Of a DNA stretch of 64,000 nt, positions 56,087 to 64,000 are shown piece by piece (the stretch's first letter is position 1; every line of letters starts with the position of its first letter). The DNA comes from an uncultured Bartonella sp. (GTDB lineage: Bacteria > Pseudomonadota > Alphaproteobacteria > Rhizobiales > Rhizobiaceae): NCBI RefSeq assembly GCF_946479275.1, contig NZ_CAMLFE010000006.1:112699-176698 (forward strand). The letters run 5' to 3'. The notes beneath the pieces are model-generated. The model was given only the letters and a program-made list of their open reading frames with translations, did not search any database and was not told the DNA's origin. The position numbers were made by a program, and so were the translations under genes.

Positions 56087-58810
56087 ATGTTAGACAAAAC
56101 TTATGATGCCGGCTCCACCGAGCCTCGTATAGAAAAGCAATGGGAAGACAACGGTGTCTTCAAGGCTGGTGCAGGGTCCAAACCCGGTGCGGAGGCTTTC
56201 AGCATTGTCATTCCACCGCCGAATGTTACCGGCTCGTTACACATGGGGCATGCCCTTAATAATACGATACAAGACATCATGGTTCGCTTCGAGCGGATGC
56301 GCGGCAAGAATGTCTTATGGCAACCGGGAATGGATCATGCCGGCATAGCGACGCAGATGGTCGTCGAACGGCAGTTGGCGCAAAGAAAAGAACCGACACG
56401 TCAAGAAATGGGACGTGAAAAGTTTGTCGAACGTGTTTGGCAATGGCGTGAAGAATCGGGTGGCAAAATCGCTCACCAATTGCGGCGTCTAGGCGCCTCT
56501 TGCGATTGGTCGCGTGAACGCTTCACTATGGACGAGGGATTGTCGCGGGCAGTTCTTGAAGTTTTTGTTACCCTTTATAAAGAAGGGCTGATTTACAAAG
56601 ACAAGCGTCTCGTCAATTGGGATCCGAAACTGTTGACTGCCATTTCCGATCTTGAGGTCGAGCAAAAGGAAATAAAGGGGCATCTTTGGCATTTTCGCTA
56701 TCCCTTGGAAGGTAAGGTCTTCAATCCGGATGACCCGAGTACCTTCATTGTTGTGGCAACAACACGGCCCGAGACTATGCTTGGTGATACCGGCATTGCC
56801 GTCAATCCGAAAGACAAAAGATATCAGGCACTCATTGGCCACCATGCGATATTGCCGTTTGTCGGCCGCAAAATTGAAATTGTCGGGGATGATTACGCTG
56901 ACCCCGAGGCTGGCACAGGTGCGGTAAAAATCACACCTGCACACGACTTCAATGACTTTGAAGTAGGGCGCCGTCATAATCTGAGAATCATCAATATCAT
57001 GACAGAAAATGCGAAAATTTTTCTGCGTGACAATGAGGATTTTCTCAAAGATCTGGAAGAGACCGACGAGCTTAAAAAACTTGTCGAAATATTCGACCAG
57101 ATGGATCGCTTTGCGGCACGGGAAAAAATCGTCGAGATGATGGAAGAGGGCGGCTATCTTGCCGGTGTGGAAGACCACACGCATATGGTTCCTCATGGCG
57201 ACCGTGGTGGTGTACCGATTGAACCGTTGTTGACCGATCAATGGTATGTCAATGCAGCAAAACTTGCAAAACCGGCCATTGATGCCGTCAAAAACGGCAA
57301 AACGACGATCATTCCCAAAAACTGGGAAAAAACCTATTTTAACTGGATGGAAAATATCGAACCGTGGTGCATTTCCCGTCAATTATGGTGGGGGCATCAA
57401 ATTCCGGCATGGTATGGGCCGGATGGCAAGGTATTCGTCGAAAAATCAGCGGAAGAAGCACAGAAGGCTGCTGACGCGCATTATGGAAAGCCGGTCGCAT
57501 TGCGGCGGGATGAAGATGTGCTCGACACATGGTTTTCTTCGGCATTATGGCCATTCTCGACACTCGGTTGGCCGGATAAGACAAAAGAACTGGAAATCTA
57601 TTACCCGACAAGTGTCGTCGTAACCGGTTTCGACATTCTGTTTTTCTGGGTCGCCCGTATGATGATGATGGGGCTGCACTTCATGCATGATGTGCCGTTC
57701 CACAACATTTATATGCATGCGCTGGTTCGTGATAAGCACGGCGCCAAAATGTCCAAATCGAAGGGGAATGTTATTGATCCCCTCGACCTCATGGACGAAT
57801 ATGGTGCCGATGCCTTGCGCTTTACGCTGGCAATAATGGCGGCGCAAGGACGCGATGTAAAACTCGATCCCGCGCGCATTGCCGGATATCGTAATTTCGG
57901 AACGAAACTATGGAATGCCACGCGTTTTGCCGAAATGAATGGCGTTGCCTATGATCCGTCATTCAAGCCTGAATCGGTCAAACTCTCGCTTAATCGCTGG
58001 ATTTTGACAGAGCTTTCGAAAACAGTTGAAGCGGTCACTTCCGGAATTGAAACTTACAAGTTCAACGAAGCAGCTGCGGCCGTTTATCGTTTTATCTGGA
58101 ATACGCTTTGCGACTGGTATCTCGAACTGTTGAAGCCTATTTTTCAGGGTGAAGACGAGAGTGAGAAGAAAGAAGCGCAGGCTTGTGTCGCATGGGTTCT
58201 CGAACAGGTTTATAAAATTCTGCACCCGTTCATGCCTTATATGACGGAAGAATTATGGGCGCTAACGGCAACAGATAAGCATAAAAGAACGACAATGCTG
58301 GCACTTGCAAGCTGGCCGGATATCAATTTCCGTGATGAAAAGGCAGCAGAAGATATCAATTGGCTCATTGATGTTGTGAGCGGAATCCGCTCTGCGCGCG
58401 CTGAAATGAATGTTCCAGCGGGTGCAATGGCGCCTTTGGTCATTGTCGAGGCCGGCAAGCAGACGAAAGAACGTGTCGAACGTCATGAAGCAGCGATCAA
58501 GCGTCTGGCACGTATCGAAACGATCGACTTTGCAAACAAGGTTCCTGAAGCGTCTGCCCAGATTATTCTTGGCGAGGCAACCTTCTGCATGCCATTAGGT
58601 AAATTGATCGACTTTGATGCCGAGCGCGCAAGGCTTGAAAAAGAGACGGGCAAAATTGATCTTGATATCGAAAAGGTTGAAAAGAAGCTCAATAATCCGA
58701 AGTTTGTGGCAAATGCCAAGCCGGAAATCGTCGATGCCGAACGCGAACGGCTAAGTGAACTTGAAGCAGCAAAAGAAAAACTTGTTGTTGCTATGAAGCG
58801 CTTGGGCTGA
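56087..58810 (+). CDS. valS: Valyl-tRNA synthetase
   Basis: ValRS charges tRNA-Val. The 907-residue class I enzyme shows PPPNVTGSLHMGHALNNTIQ (HIGH motif, ~residue 50), the editing domain with TTRPETMLGDTGIAVNP, ISRQLWWGHQIPAWYG, the signature ALVRDKHGAKMSKSKGNVID (KMSKS, ~residue 555), the anticodon-binding helical domain and a C-terminal coiled coil (RARLEKETGKIDLDIEKVEK), which contacts tRNA. Length is normal. ATG 56087, behind AAAAGAG, starts at the family N-terminus MLDKTYDAGSTEPRIEKQWE; a GTG 26 codons upstream would add an unlikely extension. It ends at a strong terminator. Confidence 0.97.
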   Translation: MLDKTYDAGSTEPRIEKQWEDNGVFKAGAGSKPGAEAFSIVIPPPNVTGSLHMGHALNNTIQDIMVRFERMRGKNVLWQPGMDHAGIATQMVVERQLAQRKEPTRQEMGREKFVERVWQWREESGGKIAHQLRRLGASCDWSRERFTMDEGLSRAVLEVFVTLYKEGLIYKDKRLVNWDPKLLTAISDLEVEQKEIKGHLWHFRYPLEGKVFNPDDPSTFIVVATTRPETMLGDTGIAVNPKDKRYQALIGHHAILPFVGRKIEIVGDDYADPEAGTGAVKITPAHDFNDFEVGRRHNLRIINIMTENAKIFLRDNEDFLKDLEETDELKKLVEIFDQMDRFAAREKIVEMMEEGGYLAGVEDHTHMVPHGDRGGVPIEPLLTDQWYVNAAKLAKPAIDAVKNGKTTIIPKNWEKTYFNWMENIEPWCISRQLWWGHQIPAWYGPDGKVFVEKSAEEAQKAADAHYGKPVALRRDEDVLDTWFSSALWPFSTLGWPDKTKELEIYYPTSVVVTGFDILFFWVARMMMMGLHFMHDVPFHNIYMHALVRDKHGAKMSKSKGNVIDPLDLMDEYGADALRFTLAIMAAQGRDVKLDPARIAGYRNFGTKLWNATRFAEMNGVAYDPSFKPESVKLSLNRWILTELSKTVEAVTSGIETYKFNEAAAAVYRFIWNTLCDWYLELLKPIFQGEDESEKKEAQACVAWVLEQVYKILHPFMPYMTEELWALTATDKHKRTTMLALASWPDINFRDEKAAEDINWLIDVVSGIRSARAEMNVPAGAMAPLVIVEAGKQTKERVERHEAAIKRLARIETIDFANKVPEASAQIILGEATFCMPLGKLIDFDAERARLEKETGKIDLDIEKVEKKLNNPKFVANAKPEIVDAERERLSELEAAKEKLVVAMKRLG

Positions 58811-58835
58811 TTTCTCGTCAACTTCGAAAAAAATG

Positions 58836-58872
58836 AAAACCGCCCTGACATCTGTAAAAGGGCGGTTTTTTT
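58836..58872. terminator. Bidirectional terminator between valS and a lipoprotein gene
   Basis: AAAACCGCCCT / AGGGCGGTTTT stem with a 12-base loop and T runs on both strands. It can serve valS (plus) and the convergent small lipoprotein gene (minus). Confidence 0.92.
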
Positions 58873-58876
58873 ATCT

Positions 58877-59122
58877 TCAACCGTTTCCGCTGCCGTTACC
58901 GGTTGATGAAGCATAATTTTTGCGCATGGCGGGGGCAGGCTCGGGAATATCGGCAGGGTTCAAAGTTCGCCATTGGCGCTCCCCGTTATCGCCAAGATAC
59001 CAGTAACCGGTGGAAGCTGAATGTTCATCCGTTGCAGCAACGTCGGGCTTCTTCGTCGTGGAACAACCCGATACAATAGCTGCACAAAGCGCAAACACTA
59101 TAATACTCGTTTTACTCATCAT
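58877..59122 (-). CDS. Small lipoprotein of unknown function
   Basis: An 81-residue protein with a lipoprotein signal peptide ending in the lipobox VSGC (Cys ~20). The short mature part has the motif STGYWYLGDNGERQWRTLNP followed by ADIPEPAPAMRKNY and a Gly/Ser/Asn-rich tail. I do not recognise a named family. Two ATG codons (59122 and 59119) can start it. It is convergent with valS and shares its terminator. The upstream region contains four degenerate 19-bp repeats. An envelope-attached role is inferred from the lipobox only. Confidence 0.72.
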   Translation of the reverse strand: MMSKTSIIVFALCAAIVSGCSTTKKPDVAATDEHSASTGYWYLGDNGERQWRTLNPADIPEPAPAMRKNYASSTGNGSGNG

Positions 59123-59507
59123 CGTTTCGACTCATTAAAATCAGTTTCGATTTGGAAAATCAGTTTCAAGTTGGCAAATAACGTTGAAGTTGGCAAATCA
59201 GTTTCATGCTGGCCATATTTATTCTAAATGAATCACTCAAGCTTTATAATTATCAACTTTTAACGGCTTTATAATTTATTCTACATAATTGCGGTCTGGA
59301 TGCAATTTTAAATGAAGTGCAGTGTTGCAACGAGTTAACCATAGCAAGGTGATTCTAACGTGTTGCTTTGAAGCAACACCTTTATGATAGTTGATATGCT
59401 AATAATACCAGCAAAGTTAGTGCCTCATTCCCACCACAAAGAAAGAGCATTTTAACAGGCATCAATAGCATTCGTGTATGAAGACGGGCGAGATAGGAAA
59501 AGTTCAT
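59123..59507. other. Divergent promoter region between the lipoprotein gene and exoR
   Basis: 385 bp containing the 19-bp repeat array at its left and otherwise no recognised gene. It must hold divergent promoters for both genes. Confidence 0.5.
59141..59216. repeat. Degenerate 19-bp tandem repeat x4
   Basis: Four units at 59141-59159, 59160-59178, 59179-59197 and 59198-59216. Units two and three share AAGTTGGCAAA, and units one, two and four share TCAGTTTC. They lie in the leader of the minus-strand lipoprotein gene, some 20-90 bp before its start, where they could bind a regulator. Confidence 0.7.
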
Positions 59508-60302
59508 ATGAACAGGTGCAAAGAAGGTTGGTTGGCCAGTGTGACTGCGCTCACATTGGGAATCTGTCTTTCCACAGCATCTGCTTTGGATGTGAACCAC
59601 ACAAAAAGTGAGTCCGACAGTCCGTTCGAGTTTTTTAAAAGCGGCATTTCCGCCTATAAAAATGGCGATAAAGGTCAGGCTGTCAAGGCTTTGAAATATG
59701 CGGCCGATATGGGGCATCCGGGTGCCAATTGGAAGCTTGCCCGTATGTATGCGGATGGAGATGGTGTTGCGGAAAACGACTACGCCGCTTACAAGTTTTA
59801 CGTTCGCATTGTTCAGGAAGGTGCTGATCCGGGTTCGGAAGATGAAAGCTATCTTTCGGATGCACTTGTTGAAATAGCCGATTATCTTGTAACCGGAATT
59901 CCGAATTCTCCCGTTAAACAGGATATGCCTCAAGCGCGTAGCCTTTATTTGCAGGCAGCAACCAATTTCGGCAATCCTGAAGCCCAATATCGTTTGGGTA
60001 AAATGTTGCTGAATGGTGATGGCGGTGAAAAAAATCCGGTTCAGGCTGCACGCTGGTTTCAACTTTCGGCAAGGAAAGGTAATCCGGCGGCACAAGCAAT
60101 GCTGGGAAACATGCTTTTTCAGGCTGGTAAGACTGTGCGCGGACTTGCAATGATGACTGCCGCTTATGAAAAAGCCTCACCACATGATCAAACATGGATA
60201 AGACAGTTGCAAGAACGTGCTTTCGCTGTTTCGGGTGAAGCCGATCGGCGTACGGCTATTTCTCTTGCAAGCGACATTGTCAGAAATGACAACGGTTTCT
60301 GA
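59508..60302 (+). CDS. exoR: ExoR-like periplasmic Sel1-repeat regulator
   Basis: The 264-residue protein has a signal peptide (MNRCKEGWLASVTALTLGIC..., cleavage after ASA near residue 26). Sel1-type TPR repeats follow: SGISAYKNGDKGQAVKALKY, ADMGHPGANWKLARMYADGD, FGNPEAQYRLGKMLLNGDGG and KGNPAAQAMLGNMLFQAGKT, then RGLAMMTAAYEKASPHD. This order and the PFEFFKSGISAYK start match ExoR of Rhizobiales, the periplasmic inhibitor of the ChvG/ChvI (ExoS/ChvI) acid- and host-sensing two-component system. The family call rests on remembered sequence similarity. No chvG or chvI is in the window. ATG 59508 is preceded by AGGAAAAG. Confidence 0.87.
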   Translation: MNRCKEGWLASVTALTLGICLSTASALDVNHTKSESDSPFEFFKSGISAYKNGDKGQAVKALKYAADMGHPGANWKLARMYADGDGVAENDYAAYKFYVRIVQEGADPGSEDESYLSDALVEIADYLVTGIPNSPVKQDMPQARSLYLQAATNFGNPEAQYRLGKMLLNGDGGEKNPVQAARWFQLSARKGNPAAQAMLGNMLFQAGKTVRGLAMMTAAYEKASPHDQTWIRQLQERAFAVSGEADRRTAISLASDIVRNDNGF

Positions 60303-60956
60303 TTAAAACTTTGTCAGCTAATTCCACGATTTCCGATTAGTAAATCCGTTTAAAAATTATCGTTTCCGGCCTCGGCATAAAGTCAAGAAAACCAAATTAA
60401 AGCAGTCGTGCCAATTCCAATTGTCGTTCTCAAAGTCGTCTGATATCGAATAAGCTTACTTCGCGATATGCCGAATGTTTTTCTAATCTCTGCACGCATA
60501 GCACTATTCATCTCTGATAATTGTTTTATTTCATACGCATCCATGACCGCTTGACACATGTCACCCGGTAAAAGCTTCAGTTTCTTGATGTTCTTAAAAA
60601 ATTTGCCATGAATTCGAAAACAATGTGACGGATATTTCAATAATTATCCTTTAAAGCTCATATCGCAATTTGCCCGATTAACGTGCCCCGTTTTTGAAGT
60701 TGAGAAAATAATATTCGGACGCCGTTTCATCCTTGGTGGAGGGCAGGGCGTTCGAATCTTTCCTCATAAAAAGTATCAAAATCCGGCTTTAGAAAATGCC
60801 ACGCCTATTTACGTAGAAAACGCGTTTGTTAAAAAAGGATTAGCAAAAGACGTTAGCCCGAGATATGCTCAAGGATATGAAATTATGGAAGCCGGAAAGG
60901 TTTAGCAGGTACTTAAACCATATCCGGCATTCTAGAATTATGTGCAGTTAAAACGA
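60303..60956. other. Region with decayed frames between exoR and the glt operon
   Basis: 650 bp. An 85-codon minus-strand frame (60383-60640) ends with MRAEIRKTFGISRSKL, faintly like DUF1127 proteins, but is too weak to call. A plus-strand frame of 98 codons without any start codon (60610-60905) follows; see the findings. Both look like gene remnants. Confidence 0.45.
60610..60905 (+). pseudogene. Start-less open frame, probable gene remnant
   Basis: From a TGA just before 60610 to TAG at 60903-60905 the frame stays open for ~98 codons and has protein-like composition, including FGRRFILGGGQGVRIFPHKK and ENATPIYVENAFVKKGLAKD. The only methionine is near the end (EIMEAGKV), and no GTG or TTG in a sensible place was found. 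It may be the 3' end of a gene that lost its front. I do not recognise the family. Confidence 0.4.
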
Positions 60957-61703
60957 TCAATGGCTCAGGATTTTCGATAAAAAATCGCGGGCACGTGGGG
61001 TCCTTGATTCCGGAGAGGCAAAAAACTCTTCGGAAGTACAGTCTTCCAATATTGTTCCGGCATCCATGAAAATAACTCTATCGGAAACTTTATGGGCAAA
61101 TCCCATTTCATGGGTTACGCAGATCATGGTCATACCGTCCTGCGCAAGTCCCACCATGACATCAAGAACCTCTCCAACCATTTCAGGGTCGAGGGCTGAT
61201 GTCGGTTCATCGAACAGCATAACAACGGGATCCATCGTCAAAGCGCGCGCAATAGCAACGCGCTGCTGTTGACCGCCTGAAAGTTGACCCGGATATTTAT
61301 CTTTATGGTCGATCAGACCAACGCGTTTGAGATATTTCAGTCCGCTTTCGATAGCATCTTTCTTGGAGCGATGAAGAACCTTGGTTTGAGCAATCGTTAA
61401 ATTTTCCATGACTGATAGATGCGGAAAAAGCTCGAAATGTTGGAAAACCATTCCGACACGGCTTCTCAGTTTCGGCAAATCGGTTTTAGGCGAATGAACG
61501 GGAACACCATCAACCCAGATTTGTCCTTCTTGAAATGGTTCGAGTGCGTTGATTGTTTTAATAAAGGTCGATTTGCCAGAACCGGAGGGGCCACAAACAA
61601 CGACAACCTCACCTTTGCTAATATTGGTGGAACAATTTTTCAAAACGTTGAATTTTCCGTACCATTTTGAAACGTTTTTTACTTCAATCATGTGTTCGGA
61701 CAT
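60957..61703 (-). CDS. gltL: Glutamate/aspartate-type amino-acid ABC transporter, ATP-binding protein
   Basis: The 248-residue cytoplasmic ATPase drives a polar-amino-acid importer. It shows Walker [21 protein letters not shown] near residue 35, the signature [18 protein letters not shown] near 140, Walker [21 protein letters not shown], and the switch His in [35 protein letters not shown] is the Q-loop region of the GlnQ/GltL group. It is the last gene of the gltIJKL cluster, 12 bp after gltK. AapP and GlnQ are very similar; the name follows the neighbouring genes. Confidence 0.95.
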   Translation of the reverse strand: MSEHMIEVKNVSKWYGKFNVLKNCSTNISKGEVVVVCGPSGSGKSTFIKTINALEPFQEGQIWVDGVPVHSPKTDLPKLRSRVGMVFQHFELFPHLSVMENLTIAQTKVLHRSKKDAIESGLKYLKRVGLIDHKDKYPGQLSGGQQQRVAIARALTMDPVVMLFDEPTSALDPEMVGEVLDVMVGLAQDGMTMICVTHEMGFAHKVSDRVIFMDAGTILEDCTSEEFFASPESRTPRARDFLSKILSH

Positions 61704-61715
61704 GAAACTTTCCTA

Positions 61716-62429
61716 TCAGCGAATAATGGCAACTTTCTTCTGCAGGTACATAACAGCCTGCGAAAGAGTAAAACAGATAACAAAATAGAACACAGCGGCA
61801 AGAATATAGGCTTCTTGTTTGACACCGAAATTATTAGCCACAATGTCAAAACCTTTGAGGAGATCATTACCGCTAATCGCATAGACAAGCGACGTATCCT
61901 GAAACAGAATGATAACCTGTGTAAGAAGCACAGGAAGCATATTACGCAATGCTTGCGGCAATATAACAATCAGCATGGATTGCCAGTAAGTCATGCCGAG
62001 AGCCTCACTTGCAAACTTCTGTCCTTGTGGAATCGAACGAATTCCGGCCCGCATGATTTCCGCAAAATAGGCTGCCTCGAAGGCGGTAAATGTAATGAAT
62101 GCAGAATTGTTCGCCCCGATTGAATGACCGGTTACAAAGGGAAGCAAAACGAAGAACCACAAAATCACCATGACGAGCGGGATCGCCCGCATTGCGGTGA
62201 CATAAAAAGTGGCAATCCATGACAGCGGTTTTATTGAGGATAGCCGCATCATTGCCAATAGTGTTCCAAAAATCAGTCCTAAAATTGTCGCTACAATGGT
62301 GAGGACAACACTAAAAATAAGACCGGACAAAATGTAGGTTTTGAACACATCGAAAGTGAAGAAGGAAAAATCCATCCACGAAAAATCGAAAGTCAGGTAA
62401 TAGGAGAGGGTGGAGCCTAGATGGGACAT
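61716..62429 (-). CDS. gltK: Amino-acid ABC transporter permease GltK
   Basis: The 237-residue inner-membrane permease has five or so transmembrane helices. FKTYILSGLIFSVVLTIVAT begins the HisMQ-type permease domain. The ATPase-contacting EAA loop reads SEALGMTYWQSMLIVILPQA, and IRSIPQGQKFASEALGMT precedes it. It forms a heterodimer with GltJ and binds two GltL subunits. It starts two bases after gltJ ends and is followed by gltL, so the cluster is a single operon. Confidence 0.93.
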   Translation of the reverse strand: MSHLGSTLSYYLTFDFSWMDFSFFTFDVFKTYILSGLIFSVVLTIVATILGLIFGTLLAMMRLSSIKPLSWIATFYVTAMRAIPLVMVILWFFVLLPFVTGHSIGANNSAFITFTAFEAAYFAEIMRAGIRSIPQGQKFASEALGMTYWQSMLIVILPQALRNMLPVLLTQVIILFQDTSLVYAISGNDLLKGFDIVANNFGVKQEAYILAAVFYFVICFTLSQAVMYLQKKVAIIR

Positions 62430-62431
62430 AA

Positions 62432-63184
62432 TTATCTCCCCTCCGTCTGGAAACCGGGAATCTTGACCGTTCTTTCAATGATTGTCATGACAATGAAGAT
62501 AACGAGAGAAATGATGACGTAGAGGACAGTGACGACCATGTAGTTTTCATAAACATGGCTCACTTCTTCAATTGCCTGAAATTGGAATTGCATCAATTCA
62601 TGAATCGAGACAGCGAATGCGACTGCCGAATTTTTTACAATCCCCATGGATTCCGATATGAGCGGCGGCAGAATTGTTCGCATAGCGCGCGGCAAGATGA
62701 CATAGCGGTAAGTTTGAAACGTGCTGAATCCCATCGCCATAGCGGCATAACGTTGCCCTGTCGGAATCGATTCAATGCCCGAACGAACCTGTTCGGCAAT
62801 ACGAGCCGATGTGAAAAATCCCAATGCACAGATGATGAGAATCATTGGCGGGAAGCTCATTGCCGGAGGATAAATCTTCGGGACGACAAAATACCATAGA
62901 AATATTTGGACCAATAACGGGATATTACGGGTTATTTCCACCCATATGCGCGCAATTATCCGCAAAATCCGGTTCAATAAAGAAGTTTCAGGCAAAGTTC
63001 TCATTGTGCCGATAATTACGCCGACAATGATGGCCAAGATCAAACTTGAAACTGAAAGCAGAGCGGTATTGAGAAATGCATTGACCAGAGTGTCAAGATA
63101 GGTGTGGCTCAAACCGGCTTTGCCAAAACAACCCGCAACATGCGTGTGGTCAATATCATCCAGACAGAGGAATGAAAAATCCAT
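62432..63184 (-). CDS. gltJ: Amino-acid ABC transporter permease GltJ
   Basis: The 250-residue permease starts MDFSFLCLDD at ATG 63184 (an upstream ATG is less likely). The membrane domain includes LVNAFLNTALLSVSSLILAI and ITRNIPLLVQIFLWYFVVPK. The EAA loop AAMAMGFSTFQTYRYVILPR matches HisMQ-family permeases, preceded by GIESIPTGQRY. Compared with E. coli GltJ the length and features agree. It is separated from gltI by ~130 bp that include a hairpin. Confidence 0.93.
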   Translation of the reverse strand: MDFSFLCLDDIDHTHVAGCFGKAGLSHTYLDTLVNAFLNTALLSVSSLILAIIVGVIIGTMRTLPETSLLNRILRIIARIWVEITRNIPLLVQIFLWYFVVPKIYPPAMSFPPMILIICALGFFTSARIAEQVRSGIESIPTGQRYAAMAMGFSTFQTYRYVILPRAMRTILPPLISESMGIVKNSAVAFAVSIHELMQFQFQAIEEVSHVYENYMVVTVLYVIISLVIFIVMTIIERTVKIPGFQTEGR

Positions 63185-63268
63185 TGTAGAGTATTCCCGA
63201 AAACTTACACAAGGCACTCATGCACAAAAGTTTGGACAAACAAAACCAATCTATCCAATTGTTAAAAC

Positions 63269-63298
63269 GGCTGCCTGCAAGTTTTTATGCAAGCAGCC
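63269..63298 (-). terminator. Hairpin between gltI and gltJ
   Basis: GGCTGCCTGCAA / TTGCAAGCAGCC-type stem with one mismatch and a small loop, 17 bp after the gltI stop. In binding-protein operons such stems protect the abundant 5' mRNA and lower expression of the permease genes. That role is inferred. Confidence 0.65.
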
Positions 63299-63314
63299 TT
63301 TCAGCATGACTTTA

Positions 63315-64000
63315 TTATTTGTTTTCCTGATAGTCTTCCATCGGTTTATTATTCGGGTGTTCCCAAGCATATTTGGTCGTGTCGGAAAGGGGTAATCCGA
63401 CAATTGTATTTGAAGGAGGTACCGGTTGCATGAACCACTTGTTGTAGAGCACTTCAAGTGAACCATCCTTGACCTGACGGACAATGCTGTCGTCAATTGC
63501 CTGTTCCAGATTTTTATCATCCAGACGTAACATGCAAGCTATCGGTTCAACGGAAAGGACATCGTTCAAAATTACGTAGTCTGAGGGGTTCTTCGATTTG
63601 GAAATATTTCCGGCAAGAATTGATCTATCCATCACAAATGCGTCTGCTCTTCCGGATTCGAGAAGCAGGAAGCTGTCGCCGTGATCTTTTCCGTTTACTT
63701 CTTTAAAATCGATATTTTGTGCGCGTTTATTCTTCCGGATAAGTTGAACAGATGTTGTTCCTGTTGTCGTTGCAACAGTTTTGCCATTAAGATCGGCAAT
63801 CGACTTTATCCCAGAATTTTTCTTAGTAGCAATGCGTACTTCCTCGACATAAGTCGTATAGGCAAAAGCCGCTTCTTTACCTCTTGCGGCATTATTGGTT
63901 GTCGAACCGCATTCAAAATCATAGGTCCCATTTTGCAAAAGCGGAATGCGGTTTTGCGAGGTAATAGGCAAATAATTGATCTTTATCGGTTTTCCGATTT
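63315..64000 (-). CDS. gltI: Glutamate/aspartate-binding periplasmic protein, C-terminal part (cut by window edge)
   Basis: The solute receptor of the transporter; its start and signal peptide lie beyond the right edge. The visible ~228 residues show the type 2 periplasmic-binding-protein pattern. LLQNGTYDFECGSTTNNAAR holds the ligand-binding Thr/Asn residues, IKSIADLNGKTVATTTGTTS is the hinge and second lobe, and LLESGRADAFVMDRSILAG follows. The C-terminus ends PLSDTTKYAWEHPNNKPMED. These agree with the GltI (YbeJ) subgroup, which binds glutamate and aspartate. It is the first gene of the gltIJKL operon. Confidence 0.93.
   Translation of the reverse strand, partial: IGKPIKINYLPITSQNRIPLLQNGTYDFECGSTTNNAARGKEAAFAYTTYVEEVRIATKKNSGIKSIADLNGKTVATTTGTTSVQLIRKNKRAQNIDFKEVNGKDHGDSFLLLESGRADAFVMDRSILAGNISKSKNPSDYVILNDVLSVEPIACMLRLDDKNLEQAIDDSIVRQVKDGSLEVLYNKWFMQPVPPSNTIVGLPLSDTTKYAWEHPNNKPMEDYQENK

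Noticed and set aside
56489..57382. A 297-codon minus-strand frame inside valS
   Set aside because: It is antisense to a complete valyl-tRNA synthetase and shows no recognisable motif.
60383..60640. 85-codon minus-strand frame, faintly DUF1127-like
   Set aside because: The similarity is limited to a few residues, the N-terminal part looks random, and there is no good ribosome-binding site.

Overview
The window looks like chromosomal DNA of an alphaproteobacterium of the order Hyphomicrobiales (Rhizobiales), most likely a Bartonellaceae or Brucella relative with a fairly low G+C content. The evidence is a circularly permuted two-piece tmRNA with the tag ANDNYAEARLAA, an alpha-type SspB with DUF4169 and ribbon-helix-helix partners, a fused SecDF, a PopZ/DUF2497 protein beside valS, an ExoR-type Sel1 protein, and BA14K and DUF992 secreted proteins. 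Coding density is only moderate. Many intergenic stretches of 0.5-1.3 kb are AT-rich and look decayed, as in genomes undergoing reduction. The genus is inferred, not proven.

Layout. 1-3860: the 5' part of a UvrD/PcrA helicase, a kinase-like protein, the sspB-DUF4169-RHH operon and the tmRNA gene, all on the minus strand. 4612-8053: dctA, a SpoIIAA-like protein and pdxJ. 8156-12040: kup, then a TetR gene joined to ilvC, with an eroded copy of an ilvC segment downstream. 12461-14633: BA14K-like, DUF992 and PhzF-like genes. 15455-24788: tRNA-Lys, a TerC-CBS-CorC protein, an FMN reductase, a FolB fusion, a UPF0104 membrane protein, a YbaL-type antiporter and secDF. 26076-35803: an MscS channel, tRNA-Leu, ilvA, a DEAD-box helicase, sseA and a GNAT enzyme. 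36373-43622: pqqABCDE and a membrane PQQ glucose dehydrogenase gene, with a LacI-type regulator upstream. 44964-48458: a large repeat-rich autotransporter flanked by AT-rich DNA. 49168-51225: a GST, tRNA-Asn and tRNA-Cys. 51882-58810: the pcm-tolC-popZ-valS block. 58877-64000: a small lipoprotein, exoR and a gltIJKL-type amino-acid ABC transporter cut by the window end.

How genes work together. tmRNA tags stalled nascent proteins, and SspB, encoded just downstream, would hand them to ClpXP. The five pqq genes supply the cofactor of the glucose dehydrogenase encoded beside them, giving a self-contained periplasmic glucose-oxidation module that feeds electrons to ubiquinone. ilvA and ilvC belong to isoleucine/valine synthesis. 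kup, the YbaL-type antiporter and the MscS channel handle potassium and osmotic balance. DctA and the Glt transporter import dicarboxylates and acidic amino acids.

No CRISPR array, intact insertion sequence, prophage or recognisable defence locus was seen. The most unusual items are a kinase fused to a domain resembling an acyl-CoA synthetase C-terminus, a FolB protein with a degenerate MfnB-like half, a 15-bp repeat array that contains the Shine-Dalgarno sequence of phzF, a GTACG array at the TetR-ilvC start, a hairpin over the ribosome-binding site of the DEAD-box gene, and an autotransporter passenger made of about 21 repeats of about 26 residues.
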